The notes under the pieces were generated by a model, which made no database searches, was not told the origin of the DNA, and saw only the letters and a list, made by a program, of their open reading frames with translations. Below are positions 15,293 to 23,690 of a DNA stretch of 34,025 nucleotides, piece after piece (positions within the stretch are counted from its first letter, which is position 1; every line of letters begins with the position of its first letter). This stretch comes from Butyrivibrio sp. (lineage in GTDB: Bacteria > Bacillota > Clostridia > Lachnospirales > Lachnospiraceae), in NCBI GenBank assembly GCA_024694565.1, contig JAILJR010000051.1:1-34025 (forward strand). Reading direction: 5' to 3'. A program made the translations under genes and the position numbers.

Positions 15293-17404
15293 TCAGAAAA
15301 TTGAATTTGTATCAAGGATAAGTGCGATCTCACCATCACCAAGGATTGTAGCACCGCTTATGAGCTTGCACTTGGCCGTGTATTTGCCAAGAGGCTTGAT
15401 AACTATCTCCTGCTGGCCCATAAGTTCATCGATAACAAGACCAACCTGCTGGTCACCCTTTCTTGCGATAACAACAACCATGTCTTCTTCCGGAGACTTG
15501 GTTGATTCTGTATCAAGGACCTCATTAAGTCTGATTATAGGTGTAACGCTTCCACGAAGATTTATAACCTCTTTGTTCTCAACAAGCTTCAGGTCGGAAG
15601 GTGAAACATCTTCGATGCTCTGAATAGAATCCAGTGGAATTGCATACTTTTCCTCGCCGACAATAACCATGAGAGCCTGAATGATAGCTAGAGTAAGAGG
15701 AAGTCTTATAACCCATGTAGAGCCCTCACCAAGCTTTGTTCTTACAGTTACTTCACCTGAAAGAGACTCAACCTTTGACTTAACAACATCAAGTCCGACA
15801 CCTCTTCCTGAAATTTCAGAAACCTGTTTTGCAGTAGAAAAGCCCGGATGGAACAATAGCTCAACGCACTGCTTCTCGGTTAGAAGCGCTGCCTGATCAG
15901 GAGTTACAACGCCCTTCTCAATAGCCTTGTTCTTTACTGCATCGGCATCAATACCATTACCATCATCGCCAACCTCAATTACAACGCTGTTGCCGTCCTG
16001 GAAAGCGTGAAGGAATATCTGACCAACCTCAGGCTTGCCGCGCTGTGCACGAAGTTCAGCCGATTCAATACCATGGTCTGCACTGTTTCTGATAAGGTGC
16101 ATCAGAGGATCACCGATCTCATCAACAACGGTACGGTCCATTTCTGTCTCTTCACCGGTCATGGTAAGTTCCATTTTCTTGCCCAGTGTCTTGTTGAGAT
16201 CACGGATCATACGAGGGAATTTCTGAAGTACGGTCTCAATTGGAACCATTCGAACCTTCATAACAGATTCATGGAGGTTTGTGGTTACGCTCTCGAGGTA
16301 CTCAATCTGCTCATTTACATTGCTTACACCTGATGTATGTGCAGCTGAAATAAGTGAATTCTTTGCAATAATAAGCTCGCTGACAAGATTCATGAGAACG
16401 TCGAGCTTTTCGATATCCACACGGACAGTTCTGTTAACCACAGGCTTGCCAACAGGCTTTTTGCCGCCTGCTCCACCTTGCTGTGCTGCCGGTGCCGGCT
16501 TCGTTGCTGCAGGAGCAGGTGCAGGTGTCTGTGCTGCAGGAGCAGGTGCAGGTGCAGGTGCAGGTGCGGGAGCTTCTTCCTTTTCTTCGGCAGTCTTGGC
16601 ACCATTAAGATCAAACTCGCCGCATTCACAGCCTTCGACCTCGGAAACAGACTTAACGATCTCCTCGACCTTTTCTTTTGACTCATCAGTAATAACAACT
16701 AAACTAAAGGAGAAATCGAACTTTTCGTCCTCGATATCCTGTGTAGAAGGCTCTGAAACTGCAATCTCACCAATTTCTTCAAGCCCTTTGAATACCAGGA
16801 AGCCTCTTGCTGCCTTGAGTATACAGGATTCCTGAATATGAACTGTAACGCCGTAGAGCTTTTTGCCCTGGCTTACAGCTTCTTCCAATGTTGATTTTAT
16901 AGACGGATCGAGCTTTATTGCCCTGTAATCCGAAGAACCATCGGCCCCGGCAGGTGCCGCAGCAGCCGGCGCTGAAGATGCTGCAGGAGCAGCCTCCTTT
17001 GCAGGCTGTGAATCGCCGCTTACTCCATTTCTGATATCTGCCAGAGACTTAATAATGTTCTGGTGTTCATCAGTACCTTCATCCTGATTCTCGGTGATAT
17101 TGTCAACATATCCCTGAATAGCATCAAGACACTGCAAAAGGACGTCAATGTCGGCAGATTTGATCTTGATCTTGCCGCCGCGCACGTCTGAGAAAACATC
17201 CTCCATATCATGAGTAAGGTTCTGCATCCTTGTATAGCCCATAGTTCCGGCCATACCCTTCATGGAATGAGCAGATCTGAAAATCTCATTGATACAATCT
17301 TCATTCTCAGGATCCTGCTCAAGGATCATGATGTTGTCATTTAGTGACTGAAGGTGCTCCTTTGCTTCATCGAGAAAGACACTTAGATACTGGGAAACAT
17401 CCAT
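15293..17404 (-). CDS. cheA: Chemotaxis histidine kinase CheA
   Basis: A 703-residue CheA with all five domains. P1 (about 1-105) has the phosphorylated His46 in FRSAHSMKGMAGTMGY. P2 (about 160-265) is the CheY/CheB-binding region. An Ala-Pro linker (about 270-325) leads to the P3 dimerisation helix (VDIEKLDVLMNLVSELIIAK), the P4 ATPase with LIRNSADHGIES, DDGNGID and GRGVGLDVVKSKVESL, and the CheW-like P5 (from about 560). Autophosphorylation here is controlled by receptor arrays and feeds CheY and CheB. The long Ala-Pro linker is encoded by GCAGGT-type repeats. The upstream spacer holds regulatory signals described separately. Confidence 0.97.
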   Translation of the reverse strand: MDVSQYLSVFLDEAKEHLQSLNDNIMILEQDPENEDCINEIFRSAHSMKGMAGTMGYTRMQNLTHDMEDVFSDVRGGKIKIKSADIDVLLQCLDAIQGYVDNITENQDEGTDEHQNIIKSLADIRNGVSGDSQPAKEAAPAASSAPAAAAPAGADGSSDYRAIKLDPSIKSTLEEAVSQGKKLYGVTVHIQESCILKAARGFLVFKGLEEIGEIAVSEPSTQDIEDEKFDFSFSLVVITDESKEKVEEIVKSVSEVEGCECGEFDLNGAKTAEEKEEAPAPAPAPAPAPAAQTPAPAPAATKPAPAAQQGGAGGKKPVGKPVVNRTVRVDIEKLDVLMNLVSELIIAKNSLISAAHTSGVSNVNEQIEYLESVTTNLHESVMKVRMVPIETVLQKFPRMIRDLNKTLGKKMELTMTGEETEMDRTVVDEIGDPLMHLIRNSADHGIESAELRAQRGKPEVGQIFLHAFQDGNSVVIEVGDDGNGIDADAVKNKAIEKGVVTPDQAALLTEKQCVELLFHPGFSTAKQVSEISGRGVGLDVVKSKVESLSGEVTVRTKLGEGSTWVIRLPLTLAIIQALMVIVGEEKYAIPLDSIQSIEDVSPSDLKLVENKEVINLRGSVTPIIRLNEVLDTESTKSPEEDMVVVIARKGDQQVGLVIDELMGQQEIVIKPLGKYTAKCKLISGATILGDGEIALILDTNSIF

Positions 17405-17411
17405 AACCTAT

Positions 17412-17502
17412 TTACCTCCATAGAAAGTCATGATTAATAAAAGCATGTAATCGTATTATAGCACACTTTCATACGTCATATCGGCCTTCTGAATGGAGGT
17501 AA
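17412..17502 (-). promoter_or_regulatory. Inverted repeat pairing with the cheA ribosome-binding site
   Basis: In the mRNA sense TTACCTCCAT (17493-17502) is perfectly complementary to ATGGAGGTAA (17412-17421), which contains the cheA GGAGG. The arms are 71 bases apart. Only transcripts that enter from cheB would carry both arms. The pairing is directly visible; a regulatory effect is an inference. Confidence 0.5.
17455..17463 (-). promoter_or_regulatory. Extended -10 sigma-A promoter candidate for cheA
   Basis: The minus strand reads TGCTATAAT, an extended -10 with a perfect TATAAT, about 50 bases before the cheA ATG. I see no convincing -35, which is acceptable for extended -10 promoters. 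Confidence 0.45.
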
Positions 17503-17505
17503 TTA
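17478..17505 (-). promoter_or_regulatory. Sigma-28 (SigD) promoter candidate for cheA
   Basis: The minus strand has GCCGATAT (17478-17485), a perfect sigma-28 -10, with TAAT (17502-17505) 16 bases upstream as a -35 that differs by one base from TAAA. It lies in the 143-base spacer between cheB and cheA. The sigma-28 gene is in the same operon, so this would give a feedback loop on cheA-W-C-D and sigD itself. Confidence 0.65.
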
Positions 17506-17547
17506 GAAACTTATGATAAAAGATTTATTAAATGTTAATGAAATCCC

Positions 17548-18621
17548 TCAATTCACACCGACATGCATAATGATTTCCTGGGCTATGTTATCAAGCTTAA
17601 CTACCTGATCGACAAGCCCGGCTTGCGCAATTGCTTTGGGCATTCCATAAACGGTACAGGTACTTTCTTCCTGTCCGATTACATATATCTTTTTCTTTGA
17701 TTTCAGATTCTTAACTCCCTCGGTGCCATCAGCGCCCATTCCTGTCATAACTACACAGCAGACCTCATCATAATCTGAATCCATCAGGGATTCATACATG
17801 AAATTGGCACATGGTCGAACGCCTTCTCTTGTAGGACCGTCAACATAGTGAATTGTACTCTTCCCACCGCTCTTGACAATGTGCATATGCTTGCCGCCAC
17901 GGGAAATATACACAGTTCCGGGCTTCAGAATATCTCCTTCCGCTGCCTCCTTGACATTGATCTCAGAAAGAGAATTGAGTCTCTCGGCCAAAGATGCGGT
18001 AAAGCCCTCAGGCATGTGCTGAACCAGAACTACTGGTGTTTTAAGATTCTTGGGAAGCTTGGGTATAACTGACTGAAGCGCCCTGGGACCTCCGGTAGAG
18101 CTGGCTATTGCAACTATTCTGTTTCCTGTAATCTTGCTGGCAGATCTTGTAACCAGCTCGACCACCTTGCGGGATTCCTTTGCATCTTCAAATGAAAACG
18201 CCTTTGATGAGATAGTCGGAGCCTTACTGTCGCATACAGCTGCGAGAGTATTTATGAAATGCTTGGTAAAATCCTCACCTCTGCACTCAGAAGCCCTGTC
18301 CGGCTTGTGTACAAAATCAAGTGCTCCGAGATCCAGCGCATCCATAGTAACCTTGGCGCCTTCCTTTGTGTCTGTGCTGGCCATCATAATTTTGCACTTG
18401 ATCTTGGCCTTCTGAACCTCCCTCAGCATCGTTATACCATCCATACGAGGCATATTTATGTCCAGAACTACCGCATCATAGGTATTTTTTTTGAGAAGGT
18501 CAAGGCCTTCGATCCCATCCTTGGCCTTGGCAACAACCTGAAATCTTGAATCTGAATTAATAATATCACTGAGCACAGTTCTCATGAGTGCAGAGTCATC
18601 AATAATAAGAATTTTTTTCAT
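17548..18621 (-). CDS. cheB: Chemotaxis response regulator and methylesterase CheB
   Basis: A 357-residue CheB. The receiver domain (about 1-120) has Asp8, Asp9, the phosphorylated Asp54 in VVLDINMPRMDG and Lys106. The methylesterase domain (about 165-355) has Ser175 in ASSTGGP, His202 in VQHMPEGF and Asp298 in GMGADGTEG. CheB removes methyl groups from receptors after phosphorylation by CheA. It starts two bases after the PilZ gene, and a 143-base spacer follows before cheA, the longest spacer in this operon downstream of flbD. No cheR is in the window. Confidence 0.97.
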   Translation of the reverse strand: MKKILIIDDSALMRTVLSDIINSDSRFQVVAKAKDGIEGLDLLKKNTYDAVVLDINMPRMDGITMLREVQKAKIKCKIMMASTDTKEGAKVTMDALDLGALDFVHKPDRASECRGEDFTKHFINTLAAVCDSKAPTISSKAFSFEDAKESRKVVELVTRSASKITGNRIVAIASSTGGPRALQSVIPKLPKNLKTPVVLVQHMPEGFTASLAERLNSLSEINVKEAAEGDILKPGTVYISRGGKHMHIVKSGGKSTIHYVDGPTREGVRPCANFMYESLMDSDYDEVCCVVMTGMGADGTEGVKNLKSKKKIYVIGQEESTCTVYGMPKAIAQAGLVDQVVKLDNIAQEIIMHVGVN

Positions 18622-18623
18622 AA

Positions 18624-19346
18624 TTAAGTCTGCTTCTTTCTGATTTTTCGTTCCTCTTCAAAGATAAAGTGAATTATGTCTTCTCTCGAGGTTTCATCAA
18701 TGTACACGTACTGGATCCTATGTTCGAATAATCCCGGCCGGTTCTCCAGTTCCTGTACCTTCAACACGTTACATATCATTTCATAATCCTTATCGTTAAC
18801 ATTTCCCGGCAGACGATAAGAACAGTATATTGTGCTTCCTTCCTCATATCGGAAATTAGCAACAAACCTAAGGCCTCCTCCGCTTATGTCAACAACTACA
18901 CTTCTTTGAAGATCATCACCGGCATAGACCAGATATTTCATGTTTTTCTCAAAGGCCTCAAGCTCTTCCTTGGAACAGAGTCTGGATTTCAGTGCAAGAG
19001 CACAGCTAAATCTGTAATACTCTCTGCGTTGGAGCTTGGATATTTCGCTTAGAAGATCCATGACCAATATGTAGATATTGTCGCTTCGATAACGGTCTAC
19101 TATCTTTGCATAGCATTGAAACAGACCTCTTGTGGAGTAAAAGCAGAGATTGTATTCCCCATCAACAGGCAAAAGAACAATTTTTCCTTTTTCAAAAGGC
19201 ATCAGAATCTCTATCCGGTCGTCAGATATAATATCCACGATCTTGCTCATATAGATGTGTTTGGTCCTTGCATCCTCCTCCATCCACATCTTGCCTGTTG
19301 CCTTCAGCTCCACACGATTCCCCAGTGCAATGTAGTCAGTGAGCAT
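18624..19346 (-). CDS. YcgR-type PilZ c-di-GMP-binding protein
   Basis: A 240-residue protein with an N-terminal YcgR-like domain (about 1-100) and a C-terminal PilZ domain. The c-di-GMP motifs are LQRREYYRFS (an RxxxR type signature) near residue 105 and DISGGGLRF near residue 153. YcgR-like proteins slow or stop the flagellar motor when c-di-GMP is high. It lies between flhG and cheB, which supports a motor role. GAGGAGAAT precedes the ATG. An A+T-rich stretch with TATAAT overlaps the flhG end just upstream, but I see no -35. Confidence 0.92.
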   Translation of the reverse strand: MLTDYIALGNRVELKATGKMWMEEDARTKHIYMSKIVDIISDDRIEILMPFEKGKIVLLPVDGEYNLCFYSTRGLFQCYAKIVDRYRSDNIYILVMDLLSEISKLQRREYYRFSCALALKSRLCSKEELEAFEKNMKYLVYAGDDLQRSVVVDISGGGLRFVANFRYEEGSTIYCSYRLPGNVNDKDYEMICNVLKVQELENRPGLFEHRIQYVYIDETSREDIIHFIFEEERKIRKKQT

Positions 19347-19387
19347 TAAGAATTCTCCTCGTTGTAAAACTATATTATATTATAACA

Positions 19388-20320
19388 CTAAGTTGTCTGA
19401 TTTGGTGCATTTGTCTGAGAAGTGGGAATTTGTGAACTGCTAAGCTTCCTTCCTGTAATAATATGAGAAAAAAATGCAGCCATACCTCTCGGCTTAACTT
19501 CCAACGCTTCTCCCGGATTCATGAACTGATTGGCAATGTTTTCAAAGGCTTTGACAGATTTGGCATTAGGATATTGCAAAGATACGGGTGATTGCTGCAT
19601 AACGCTCCTTGCCAGCATCTGATCCTGAGGAATCGGTCCCAAATATGTCAGCGGGAGCTTCAAATACCTGGCTACAACAGCATTCAGCTTATTAAACAGC
19701 TGCTGTCCTTCTTCATCTGAGGATACCCTGTTGGATACCACTTTGACCTTTGTGTTTTCTCTGGAAAACCGAGGCGACTGGTTAAGTGCCTTCAACAGAG
19801 AATACGAGTCTGTGATCGATGTGGGCTCCGGAGTCGTCACAAGTATTATCTCTCCGCTTGCAACAAGAAACTCCATAACTGCACTGGATATTCCCGCTCC
19901 CGTATCAATAATTATTATATCGGCAATTGCATCAAGCTCGGCAAGATTAACAATAATATAAACCAGATAATCCCTGCTTAAATTGTACATGCCTGATATT
20001 CCGCTGCCGCCAGAGATAAAGCCAACTCCCTCCGGCCCCCAGGTTATTATATCCTTTATGTTTTTTCCCTGATAAATAAGGTCGCTGAGATTGAATTTTG
20101 GTATTGTACCAAACATGATCTCGATGTTCGCAAGCCCGAAGTCTGCATCAAGGATAATAACTCTCTTGCCCATCTTGCGAAACTGTACTGCAAGATTTAT
20201 TGCTACATTGCTCTTTCCTACGCCACCCTTACCGCTTGTGACCGTTATTATCCTGGCAAGCGGCCTCTGATGTACGCCCTGATTCTTAATTATATTTCTT
20301 AGCTGTTGCGCCTGATCCAT
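19388..20320 (-). CDS. flhG: Flagellar number regulator FlhG (MinD-like ATPase)
   Basis: A 310-residue MinD/ParA-family ATPase. The N-terminus begins MDQAQQLRNII, the DQAxxLR element that activates the FlhF GTPase. The deviant Walker A VTSGKGGVGKSNVAINLA follows near residue 28, and LDADFGLANIEIMFG is the switch region. FlhG works with FlhF to set flagellar number and position. It follows flhF by 21 bases. Together with minD, the window has two members of this ATPase family, one for flagella and one for division. Confidence 0.95.
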   Translation of the reverse strand: MDQAQQLRNIIKNQGVHQRPLARIITVTSGKGGVGKSNVAINLAVQFRKMGKRVIILDADFGLANIEIMFGTIPKFNLSDLIYQGKNIKDIITWGPEGVGFISGGSGISGMYNLSRDYLVYIIVNLAELDAIADIIIIDTGAGISSAVMEFLVASGEIILVTTPEPTSITDSYSLLKALNQSPRFSRENTKVKVVSNRVSSDEEGQQLFNKLNAVVARYLKLPLTYLGPIPQDQMLARSVMQQSPVSLQYPNAKSVKAFENIANQFMNPGEALEVKPRGMAAFFSHIITGRKLSSSQIPTSQTNAPNQTT

Positions 20321-20341
20321 TTAAATCACCCAAACAAAAGT

Positions 20342-21610
20342 TTAACTTTTTCCACCTAACAGATTCTTTACTATCTTCTGTGCATCAAAAACAGCAATGT
20401 CATCAGGGACATTCTGTCCGTTTGTGATATACGCAATAGGAGAACCTGTATGCATTCTGATATTGTAAAGATTACCTTTTGCCCTCGTCTCATCCATCTT
20501 CGTAAAGATTAGCCTGTACGCCACCATTTCGGAGTAGGCATCGGCAATTTCGATGAGATCCCTATACTTCGTCGTGGCCGAAAGAACGAGAAAATTCTCA
20601 CATTCCATAAGGTCTTCGAGGACTCTTATAAAGCGTTCCACTTCCTCCTTGAGTTCATCATTGTGAAGGGAATGACCCGCAGTGTCAACCATAAGGTAAT
20701 CATATTCTTTAAAATCATCCACAGCCTGAGCCATCTCGTCAACCGAATAGATTACTCTTACAGGGATTCCAAGTATTGATGCATAAGTACGCAGCTGTTC
20801 AGCGGCAGCTATCCTGTATGTGTCAATAGTAAGGAGTACTACTTTTTTCTTGTGGGTGACAAACAGCTCCGTAGCCAGTTTGGCTATTGTAGTTGTCTTT
20901 CCCACACCCGTAGGGCCGATGAAGATCTCAGCTCTCGGTCCTTCTTTGTCAAGGTCAATCGGCTCTCCTTTACCAAACTTAAGGACCATCTTCTGATATA
21001 CGCTTGCAAGCGCATAATCAAGAGGCCGACCGGGCTTACTCATCTTTTCAACCTCGTCGGTCAGCTGATTTACATATATTTCATCAACTTCATTTTCTAT
21101 CAGAGTATTGTAAAGAATCTTGATGAAATTCAGCGTCTCTTCAGATACTTCTGCCTTTCTTACGGGCTTTTTTGGTATTTCTTCCTCTTCCTGCCTGACC
21201 GAAGGTCTGACTGTCTGTTCCTCCTGTTCATTTTTAAGGAAGTTCTTTTCAAGAAGCGTACTTAAGTTGTCCAGCTTTTCTTCAATGACACTGTTATCTT
21301 CCTTGTAATCAACAGGCTTTTGCGGATAGCCTCCCTTCACAGCAATAGGCTCCCTTGGTGCAACCTCTTCCTCAACAGACCTTCGGCCTGCAGGCTTTGG
21401 CTCTCTTTGAGGGACATAGGTCCTCTGGGGTCTCTCAGCCTCCTCCTCAAGAGCTACAGTGACCTCGATCTTCTGAGGCTGAAAGAAGGAAAAGAAACCT
21501 GTTTTTTTGGCAGGCCTGACATTCATCACAACGATGTTGGGGCCCAGTTCTCTCTTGGCTTCCTCGGTCGCCTCACTTTCAGTTCTTCCAACATACTTTT
21601 TTATAATCAT
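20342..21610 (-). CDS. flhF: Flagellar placement GTPase FlhF (SRP-type)
   Basis: A 422-residue SRP-GTPase. The N-terminal basic domain begins MIIKKYVGRTESEATEEAKR. A Pro/Glu-rich linker (about 60-150) follows, then an NG domain with GPTGVGKTTTIAKLA (near 230), LLTIDTYRIAAAEQL, VDTAGHS and FTKMDETRAKGNL. FlhF localises early basal-body components at the membrane and is regulated by FlhG, which follows. It directly abuts flhA. Confidence 0.96.
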   Translation of the reverse strand: MIIKKYVGRTESEATEEAKRELGPNIVVMNVRPAKKTGFFSFFQPQKIEVTVALEEEAERPQRTYVPQREPKPAGRRSVEEEVAPREPIAVKGGYPQKPVDYKEDNSVIEEKLDNLSTLLEKNFLKNEQEEQTVRPSVRQEEEEIPKKPVRKAEVSEETLNFIKILYNTLIENEVDEIYVNQLTDEVEKMSKPGRPLDYALASVYQKMVLKFGKGEPIDLDKEGPRAEIFIGPTGVGKTTTIAKLATELFVTHKKKVVLLTIDTYRIAAAEQLRTYASILGIPVRVIYSVDEMAQAVDDFKEYDYLMVDTAGHSLHNDELKEEVERFIRVLEDLMECENFLVLSATTKYRDLIEIADAYSEMVAYRLIFTKMDETRAKGNLYNIRMHTGSPIAYITNGQNVPDDIAVFDAQKIVKNLLGGKS

Positions 21611-23671
21611 TTACGCTGTTACCATCCCCACAGATTGCAATTCAATTGAAGGTTCCACTTCGTTGTAGGATATTACGATAAGATCCTTGTAATAGTCCTG
21701 TGTCATCTTTTTAAAATACATCCTGACAATCGGCGAAGCCATAATAATTGCCATATGACCTGCTTCCTCAAGTCTCTGGATGTTCTGTCCCACAGCATTA
21801 AGAATGGATTTGGTCCTTGCGGGATCGAGTGTAAGGTAAGCCCCTGTCTCAGTCTGTTTTACAGAGCTCATTATCTCCTGCTCAAGCTTCGGATCAAGAG
21901 TAAGAACACTTGTGGTCTCACCTGTAGCAAAATACTTGCTGGAAATAGCCCTCTTCAGACTCTGCCTTACATATTCGGTGAGAATGTCCGGGTCGTGAGT
22001 CGATGGTGCAAAATCCGCCAGAGTCTCAAAAATAGTAACAAGATCTCGTATGGATATACCCTCGCTGAGCAGATTCTGAAGTACCTTCTCAATTTCACCA
22101 AGACTCATAAGCTTGGGCACAAGCTCATCAACAAGTGCAGGATTGTTCTCTCTGAGGTTATCAACAAGGTTCTGTACATCCTGCCTGGTGAGAAGCTCTG
22201 CAATATGCTCTCTGATAACTTCAGTAAGATGTGTTGCGATGATCGAAGGAGGATCAACAACAGTGTAGCCAAGACTCTCTGCTCTTTCTCTCTGTCCTTC
22301 TGTAATCCAGGTCGCGGGCAGGTGGAAGGACGGCTCAACTGTCGGAATACCGGTAATCTCCTCCTCAACATTACCGGGGTTCATAGCCATGTAGTGATCA
22401 AAAAGAATCTCACCGTCGCTTACCTGAATACCCTTTATCTTGATTATGTACTGATTAGGATTGAGCTGGATATTATCCCTGAGTCTTATGATGGGAACTA
22501 CAGTACCGAGCTCAAGTGCAACCTGACGTCTTATCATAACTACTCGGTCAAGCAAATCGCCGCCCTGGTTCACATCGGCAAGAGGTATGATTCCGTAGCC
22601 GAATTCAAGCTCAATAGGGTCAACCTGCAAAAGACTGGTGACATTTTCAGGCTGTCTGATCTCCTCAGCCTGCTGTTCCTCCTCAGATGTGGTCTCACCC
22701 TCAATAACAGCTTCCTCCATTGTCTGACTTGTGATCCTTCCAAGAAGGATGAAGGCTGCACCAAAGGACACATACAAAAGTGTAGGCAGGGGTGAAAAAA
22801 TGCCAAGTCCTGCTACAACACCTCCAACAAGATACAGTGTCTTGGCTGTACCAAAGAGCTGTCCGATGAGTGCATGTCCAAAATCCGCCTCCTTGGAACC
22901 CTTTGTAACAAGGATACCGGTTGACATTGATATCATAAGCGAGGGGATTGAACTTACAAGTCCGTCACCCATGGTGAGAATTGAATATGTGTTAATGGCT
23001 GTGTTAACATCCATACCCTTTCTCAGAACTCCCATGGCTATTCCGCCGATCAGATTGACGGCAGTTATTATAAGACCCGCGGTTGAGTCTCCTTTTACAT
23101 ATTTGGTAGCACCATCCATGGCGCCGAAGAAGCTGGCTTCCTCCTGAATCTTATCACGCCTTGCCTTTGCCTCTGCATCTGTTATTGCACCTGTATTAAG
23201 GTCGGCATCTATAGCCATCTGCTTACCGGGCATGGCATCCAGAGTGAAACGAGCCGATACTTCAGCTACACGCTCGGAACCTTTATTGATGACCATGAGC
23301 TGAACAATTATAAGGATTACATAGACAATCGCACCTACAATCAGGTCACCGCCTCCAACGAAGGAACCAAATACCTCAATAACCTCTCCGGCACTTCCCT
23401 GAGTAAGTATAAGTCTGGTGGATGAAACGTTAAGCGCAATCCTGAATATTGTTGTGAACAACAGGATTGTCGGGAAAAACGACATCTGAAGCACATCTGT
23501 CGCAAACATGGCTGTAAACATGATAACAAAGGAAAGTGACATGTCAAAGGCCAGGAGAATATCCAAAATCCAGTCCTGCAGAGGAATGATGAGCATAACT
23601 ATTGCAGCTACGATGTAGAGTGCAAGACCATAGTCATATACACGATTGGCTATTTTCTTAAGATCCATCAT
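21611..23671 (-). CDS. flhA: Flagellar type III export gate protein FlhA
   Basis: A 686-residue FlhA. The N-terminal half has about eight membrane segments and the conserved stretch RFTLDAMPGKQMAIDADLN, followed by a cytoplasmic loop with EASFFGAMDGATKYVKGD. The C-terminal half (from about 340) is the cytoplasmic domain that docks chaperone-substrate complexes. FlhA forms the nonameric export gate. Two consecutive ATGs are possible starts; the second (23666-23668) has better spacing from AGGAGG. Confidence 0.97.
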   Translation of the reverse strand: MMDLKKIANRVYDYGLALYIVAAIVMLIIPLQDWILDILLAFDMSLSFVIMFTAMFATDVLQMSFFPTILLFTTIFRIALNVSSTRLILTQGSAGEVIEVFGSFVGGGDLIVGAIVYVILIIVQLMVINKGSERVAEVSARFTLDAMPGKQMAIDADLNTGAITDAEAKARRDKIQEEASFFGAMDGATKYVKGDSTAGLIITAVNLIGGIAMGVLRKGMDVNTAINTYSILTMGDGLVSSIPSLMISMSTGILVTKGSKEADFGHALIGQLFGTAKTLYLVGGVVAGLGIFSPLPTLLYVSFGAAFILLGRITSQTMEEAVIEGETTSEEEQQAEEIRQPENVTSLLQVDPIELEFGYGIIPLADVNQGGDLLDRVVMIRRQVALELGTVVPIIRLRDNIQLNPNQYIIKIKGIQVSDGEILFDHYMAMNPGNVEEEITGIPTVEPSFHLPATWITEGQRERAESLGYTVVDPPSIIATHLTEVIREHIAELLTRQDVQNLVDNLRENNPALVDELVPKLMSLGEIEKVLQNLLSEGISIRDLVTIFETLADFAPSTHDPDILTEYVRQSLKRAISSKYFATGETTSVLTLDPKLEQEIMSSVKQTETGAYLTLDPARTKSILNAVGQNIQRLEEAGHMAIIMASPIVRMYFKKMTQDYYKDLIVISYNEVEPSIELQSVGMVTA

Positions 23672-23690
23672 TACCTCCTTTCAAACTAAT

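Noticed and set aside
16281..16835. A 184-codon plus-strand frame opposite cheA
   Set aside because: It comes from the Ala-Pro repeat linker read backwards (runs of AGAG) and has no independent support.
19374..19384. Two overlapping TATAAT matches before the PilZ gene
   Set aside because: They lie in simple A+T-rich sequence at the flhG stop without a usable -35; too weak to list as a promoter.
19918..19925. A second GCCGATAT on the minus strand, inside flhG
   Set aside because: It encodes part of the conserved LDAIADIIIIDTG segment and has no TAAA-like -35 at the right distance.
21755..22795. A 346-codon plus-strand open frame opposite flhA
   Set aside because: It runs antisense to a fully conserved gene, has no family similarity and no ribosome-binding site; it is a shadow of flhA codon use.
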